From positions 35,220-61,901 of the forward strand of contig DHDW01000029.1 in NCBI GenBank assembly GCA_002399565.1: 26,682 bases of DNA, written 5' to 3'. This DNA comes from Bacteroidales bacterium UBA4866 (lineage in GTDB: Bacteria > Bacteroidota > Bacteroidia > Bacteroidales > P3). Positions 24,697 to 26,682 of this stretch are shown piece by piece (within the stretch, counting starts at the first letter, position 1; each line of letters starts with the position of its first letter). The notes under the pieces are model-generated. The model was not told where the DNA came from, did no database searches, and was given only the letters and a program-made list of their open reading frames with translations. Position numbers and translations under genes: made by a program.

Positions 24697-25014
24697 TTAT
24701 AGATATTTTTCTATTATTTCAACAAATTTTGTTTTTGACTGCGCTCCAACTAATTTATCAACCATTTCTCCATTCTTTATAAAAAGAACTGTAGGAATAT
24801 TTCTAATAGAATATCTTGAAGTTATTTCAGTTGCTGAATCAACATCAACCTTTCCAATTACTGCTCTTCCTTCATATTCTGTTGCTAATTCATCAATGAT
24901 TGGAGCAATTTGGCGACAAGGTCCACACCATTGTGCCCAAAAATCCAAAACAACTAATTTGTCAGATTGCAAAACTGCATTTTCAAAAGTTTCATCTGTT
25001 ACATGTAATGCCAT
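24697..25014 (-). CDS. trxA: Thioredoxin
   Basis: Encodes 105 residues, the normal size of a cytoplasmic thioredoxin, with the redox motif Trp29-Cys30-Gly-Pro-Cys33, the buried Asp in VLDFWA, and the cis-proline loop NIPTVLFI. It reduces disulfides in target proteins; class II ribonucleotide reductase, encoded at 5384, is a plausible client. The promoter is at 25045-25052. The DUF58 gene follows in the same transcript. Confidence 0.95.
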   Translation of the reverse strand: MALHVTDETFENAVLQSDKLVVLDFWAQWCGPCRQIAPIIDELATEYEGRAVIGKVDVDSATEITSRYSIRNIPTVLFIKNGEMVDKLVGAQSKTKFVEIIEKYL

Positions 25015-25044
25015 AATATTATAAATTTCTTATTGTTAAAGTTG

Positions 25045-25052
25045 CAAACTTA
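25045..25052 (-). promoter_or_regulatory. -7 element of trxA
   Basis: The minus strand reads TAAGTTTG, an exact TAnnTTTG match, 30 bases before the ATG. A TTG on the minus strand at 25075-25077 is a -33 candidate with a 22-base spacing. Confidence 0.55.
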
Positions 25053-25085
25053 ATATAAATTATTGACATAAACACAATAGATATT

Positions 25086-25115
25086 TTTGTAATTTCAAAA
25101 ATCAGTGTAATTTTG
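25086..25115 (+). promoter_or_regulatory. Promoter of the butyrate kinase gene
   Basis: TAATTTTG at 25108-25115 matches TAnnTTTG, with TTTG at 25086-25089 as the -33 element (spacing 18). It predicts a leader of about 40 nt before ATG 25161 and rules out the in-frame TTG at 25113 as a start. Confidence 0.65.
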
Positions 25116-25160
25116 CATTCTAAATATTTGATTCTATTTATTAAAGAAATTATAAAACTA

Positions 25161-26240
25161 ATGACTGAGAAAAATTTAATTCTTGCAATTAATCCTGGTT
25201 CAACATCAACAAAAATTGCAGTATATAACGGAACAGAACAATTATTCCTTAAAAACCTTAAACACTCTGCTGAAGAATTAGCCCCTTTTGCTAAAATTGC
25301 TGATCAATATGAATTTAGAAAAAAAATTATTCTTAAAGAGGTGTCTGATGCAGACTTTAACCTAAAAGAATTTAAAGTAATTATAGGTCGTGGAGGTTTA
25401 ATCAAACCTGTTTCTTCTGGAGTTTTGGAGATAAATGAAATGATGCTGGAAGACCTTCGTCAAGGAAGAGAAGGACAACATGCTTCAAATCTTGGAGGAC
25501 TTATTGCTTATGACATTGCTCAAGGAATTCCAGGAGCAAAGGCTGTTATTGCAGACCCTGTTGTGGTTGATGAATTATGCGATTTTGCTCGAATTAGCGG
25601 ACATCCTTTAATGCCTCGCAAATCAGTTTTTCATGCTCTTAACCAAAAAGCAATTGCTCGTAGATATGCTAAAGAAGTAAACAAGAAATATGAAGAGCTT
25701 AACCTTATTGGTGTTCATTTGGGAGGAGGAATTAGTGTTGCTGCTCACCAAAATGGTAAAGTTATTGACGTTAATCAAGCTCTTGATGGTGATGGTCCTT
25801 TTTCTCCAGAGAGATCAGGAACACTTCCTGTTAACGAATTAATTAAGATTTGCTTTAGCGGAAAATATACAGAACAAGAAATTAAGAAAATGGTTGTAGG
25901 TGCTGGTGGTTATGTTGCTTATCTTGGAACTAACGATGCTTATCAAGTAGAATGTAAGGCAAAAGAAGGCGATAAGAAATTTGAATTTATTCAAGAAGCT
26001 ATGGCTTATCAAATCTCTAAGGAAGTTGGTGCAATGTCAACTGTTTTGAAAGGAAAGGTTGATGCAATTTTCCTTACTGGAGGAATTGCTTACAGCAAAC
26101 CATTTGTTGAACTACTAAAAGAAAGAATAGAGTTTATTGCTCCAGTTCATGTTTACCCAGGTGAGGACGAAATGGGAGCTTTGGCACTAAATGCTTTAAT
26201 GCTTATTAAAGGAGAAACTCAAAGCATAAAATACGAATAA
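25161..26240 (+). CDS. buk: Butyrate kinase
   Basis: Encodes 359 residues from ATG 25161, the normal length. It belongs to the acetokinase fold (ASKHA): the first phosphate-binding loop INPGSTSTK, VIGRGGLIKP, HPLMPRKSVFHALNQKA, the LIGVHLGGGISVAAH loop and the late FLTGGIAYS motif are all present and distinguish it from acetate kinase. It converts butyryl-phosphate plus ADP to butyrate plus ATP (reverse also possible; some relatives use branched-chain acids). The usual partner gene for phosphate butyryltransferase (ptb) is not adjacent: upstream is trxA on the other strand and downstream is a tRNA. Codon choice (GGA/GGT, CGT) resembles nrdJ. Confidence 0.93.
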   Translation: MTEKNLILAINPGSTSTKIAVYNGTEQLFLKNLKHSAEELAPFAKIADQYEFRKKIILKEVSDADFNLKEFKVIIGRGGLIKPVSSGVLEINEMMLEDLRQGREGQHASNLGGLIAYDIAQGIPGAKAVIADPVVVDELCDFARISGHPLMPRKSVFHALNQKAIARRYAKEVNKKYEELNLIGVHLGGGISVAAHQNGKVIDVNQALDGDGPFSPERSGTLPVNELIKICFSGKYTEQEIKKMVVGAGGYVAYLGTNDAYQVECKAKEGDKKFEFIQEAMAYQISKEVGAMSTVLKGKVDAIFLTGGIAYSKPFVELLKERIEFIAPVHVYPGEDEMGALALNALMLIKGETQSIKYE

Positions 26241-26263
26241 TTAAAAAGAAATTTTGACAAAAA

Positions 26264-26295
26264 TTTGGTGGGGTTGGGAATTTATTATACTTTTG
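26264..26295 (+). promoter_or_regulatory. Promoter of tRNA-Phe
   Basis: TACTTTTG at 26288-26295 matches TAnnTTTG, with TTTG at 26264-26267 as the -33 element (spacing 20). It ends 16 bases before the mature 5' end, so the tRNA can be transcribed apart from buk. Confidence 0.65.
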
Positions 26296-26311
26296 CACCC
26301 ACTTAAGTCAA

Positions 26312-26384
<73 letters not shown>

Positions 26385-26391
26385 CTTCATT

Positions 26392-26431
26392 AAGAGTCGA
26401 TAAATAAATGTTTGTCGACTCTTTTCTTTTT
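26392..26431 (+). terminator. Intrinsic terminator of tRNA-Phe
   Basis: A 13-bp stem (26392-26404 with 26411-26423, core AAGAGTCGA/TCGACTCTT) with a six-base loop is followed by a T-run broken by one C. It starts 8 bases after the tRNA. Confidence 0.85.
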
Positions 26432-26550
26432 AATTAGCCCTTGATTTATCTTCTTTAAATAAGTTTTTATTTGAAATTCATTTCTAAAAACCAAGACTAA
26501 TAATTTCAATAATTAATCCTGATTATCTTTTATAAGGTATAGTTGAAATT

Positions 26551-26682
26551 AAACGAGGAATAATTCTTTCTAAACGCCGATTATTTTTACAAACTCCTTA
26601 TAAAAAACTTCTAAAATGAAGAGTTTTTACCCCAAAGATGCACATCTTTCATGTCAAATGATGTGCATCTTTCACTATAAAA
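26551..26682 (-). repeat. Dispersed repeat element, copy 2 (inverted, cut by the window end)
   Basis: The reverse complement of this stretch matches 14501-14632 over its whole length without gaps (about 117 of 132 identical by eye). It has two full 23-bp units (26672-26650 and 26649-26627 on the minus strand), the same tail and the CGGCGTTTAG core (26570-26579). The match runs to the last base, so a further unit is likely beyond the edge. The 119 bases between the tRNA terminator and this element show no feature. Confidence 0.85.

Noticed and set aside
25113..25160. Earlier TTG start of butyrate kinase
   Set aside because: It is inside the -7 box; ATG 25161 gives the family-like N-terminus and length.

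Overview
The window looks like a chromosomal segment of a low-GC Bacteroidota, most likely order Bacteroidales. Three things support this. Promoter -7 elements of the TAnnTTTG type recur upstream of genes, ribosome binding sites are weak or absent, and several families typical of the phylum are present (DUF4294, the helix-hairpin-helix plus beta-barrel protein, GluP/FucP-type sugar transporter, lipoproteins with phylum-style signals). Rank below order cannot be fixed by reading alone. No phage, plasmid or insertion-sequence gene was seen. Almost everything is core metabolism, and the unusual material is in the intergenic DNA.

Layout. 1-179: tail of an unidentified gene, with a terminator. 276-2427 (+): a PLP-dependent sugar aminotransferase overlapping a UDP-glucose 4-epimerase, a nucleotide-sugar pair. 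2442-4631 (-): operon of a lipoprotein cyclophilin, pheS and folB; pheS carries a one-base frameshift at 3249-3252. 4694-5053 (+): small lipoprotein. 5384-10154 (+): B12-dependent ribonucleotide reductase nrdJ, then a helix-hairpin-helix/outer-membrane barrel protein. 10207-14146 (-): probable four-gene operon of sugar MFS transporter, clpX, DUF4294 protein and NlpC/P60 hydrolase. 14147-14862: long gene-free region with an orphan promoter and a repeat element. 14863-15393 (-): lipocalin lipoprotein. 15561-21381 (+): copper-exporting P-type ATPase and mfd. 21382-21818: array of short repeats and a terminator. 21819-23651 (-): OmpA-like/TPR lipoprotein. 23763-25014 (-): thioredoxin and a DUF58 protein. 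25161-26240 (+): butyrate kinase. 26312-26384 (+): tRNA-Phe with a clear promoter and terminator. 26551-26682: a second, inverted copy of the 14.5 kb repeat element, running off the window.

The genes do not form one pathway. They cover sugar-nucleotide and envelope work (aminotransferase, galE, lipoproteins, NlpC/P60), information processing and quality control (pheS, tRNA-Phe, mfd, clpX, nrdJ), redox and metal homeostasis (trxA, copA) and short-chain fatty acid fermentation (buk).

The best candidates for something undescribed are two intergenic repeat families. One is an element of about 132 bp built from 23-bp units with a 7+2+7 near-palindrome (AAAGATG-CA-CATCTTT) and a conserved tail; two copies lie 12 kb apart in opposite orientation. 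The other is a cluster of eight exact or variant copies of a 12-bp motif (R-ACGCCGT-Y-TAA) after mfd. Both families share a CGGCGTTTA-like core, so they may belong to one system of dispersed intergenic elements.
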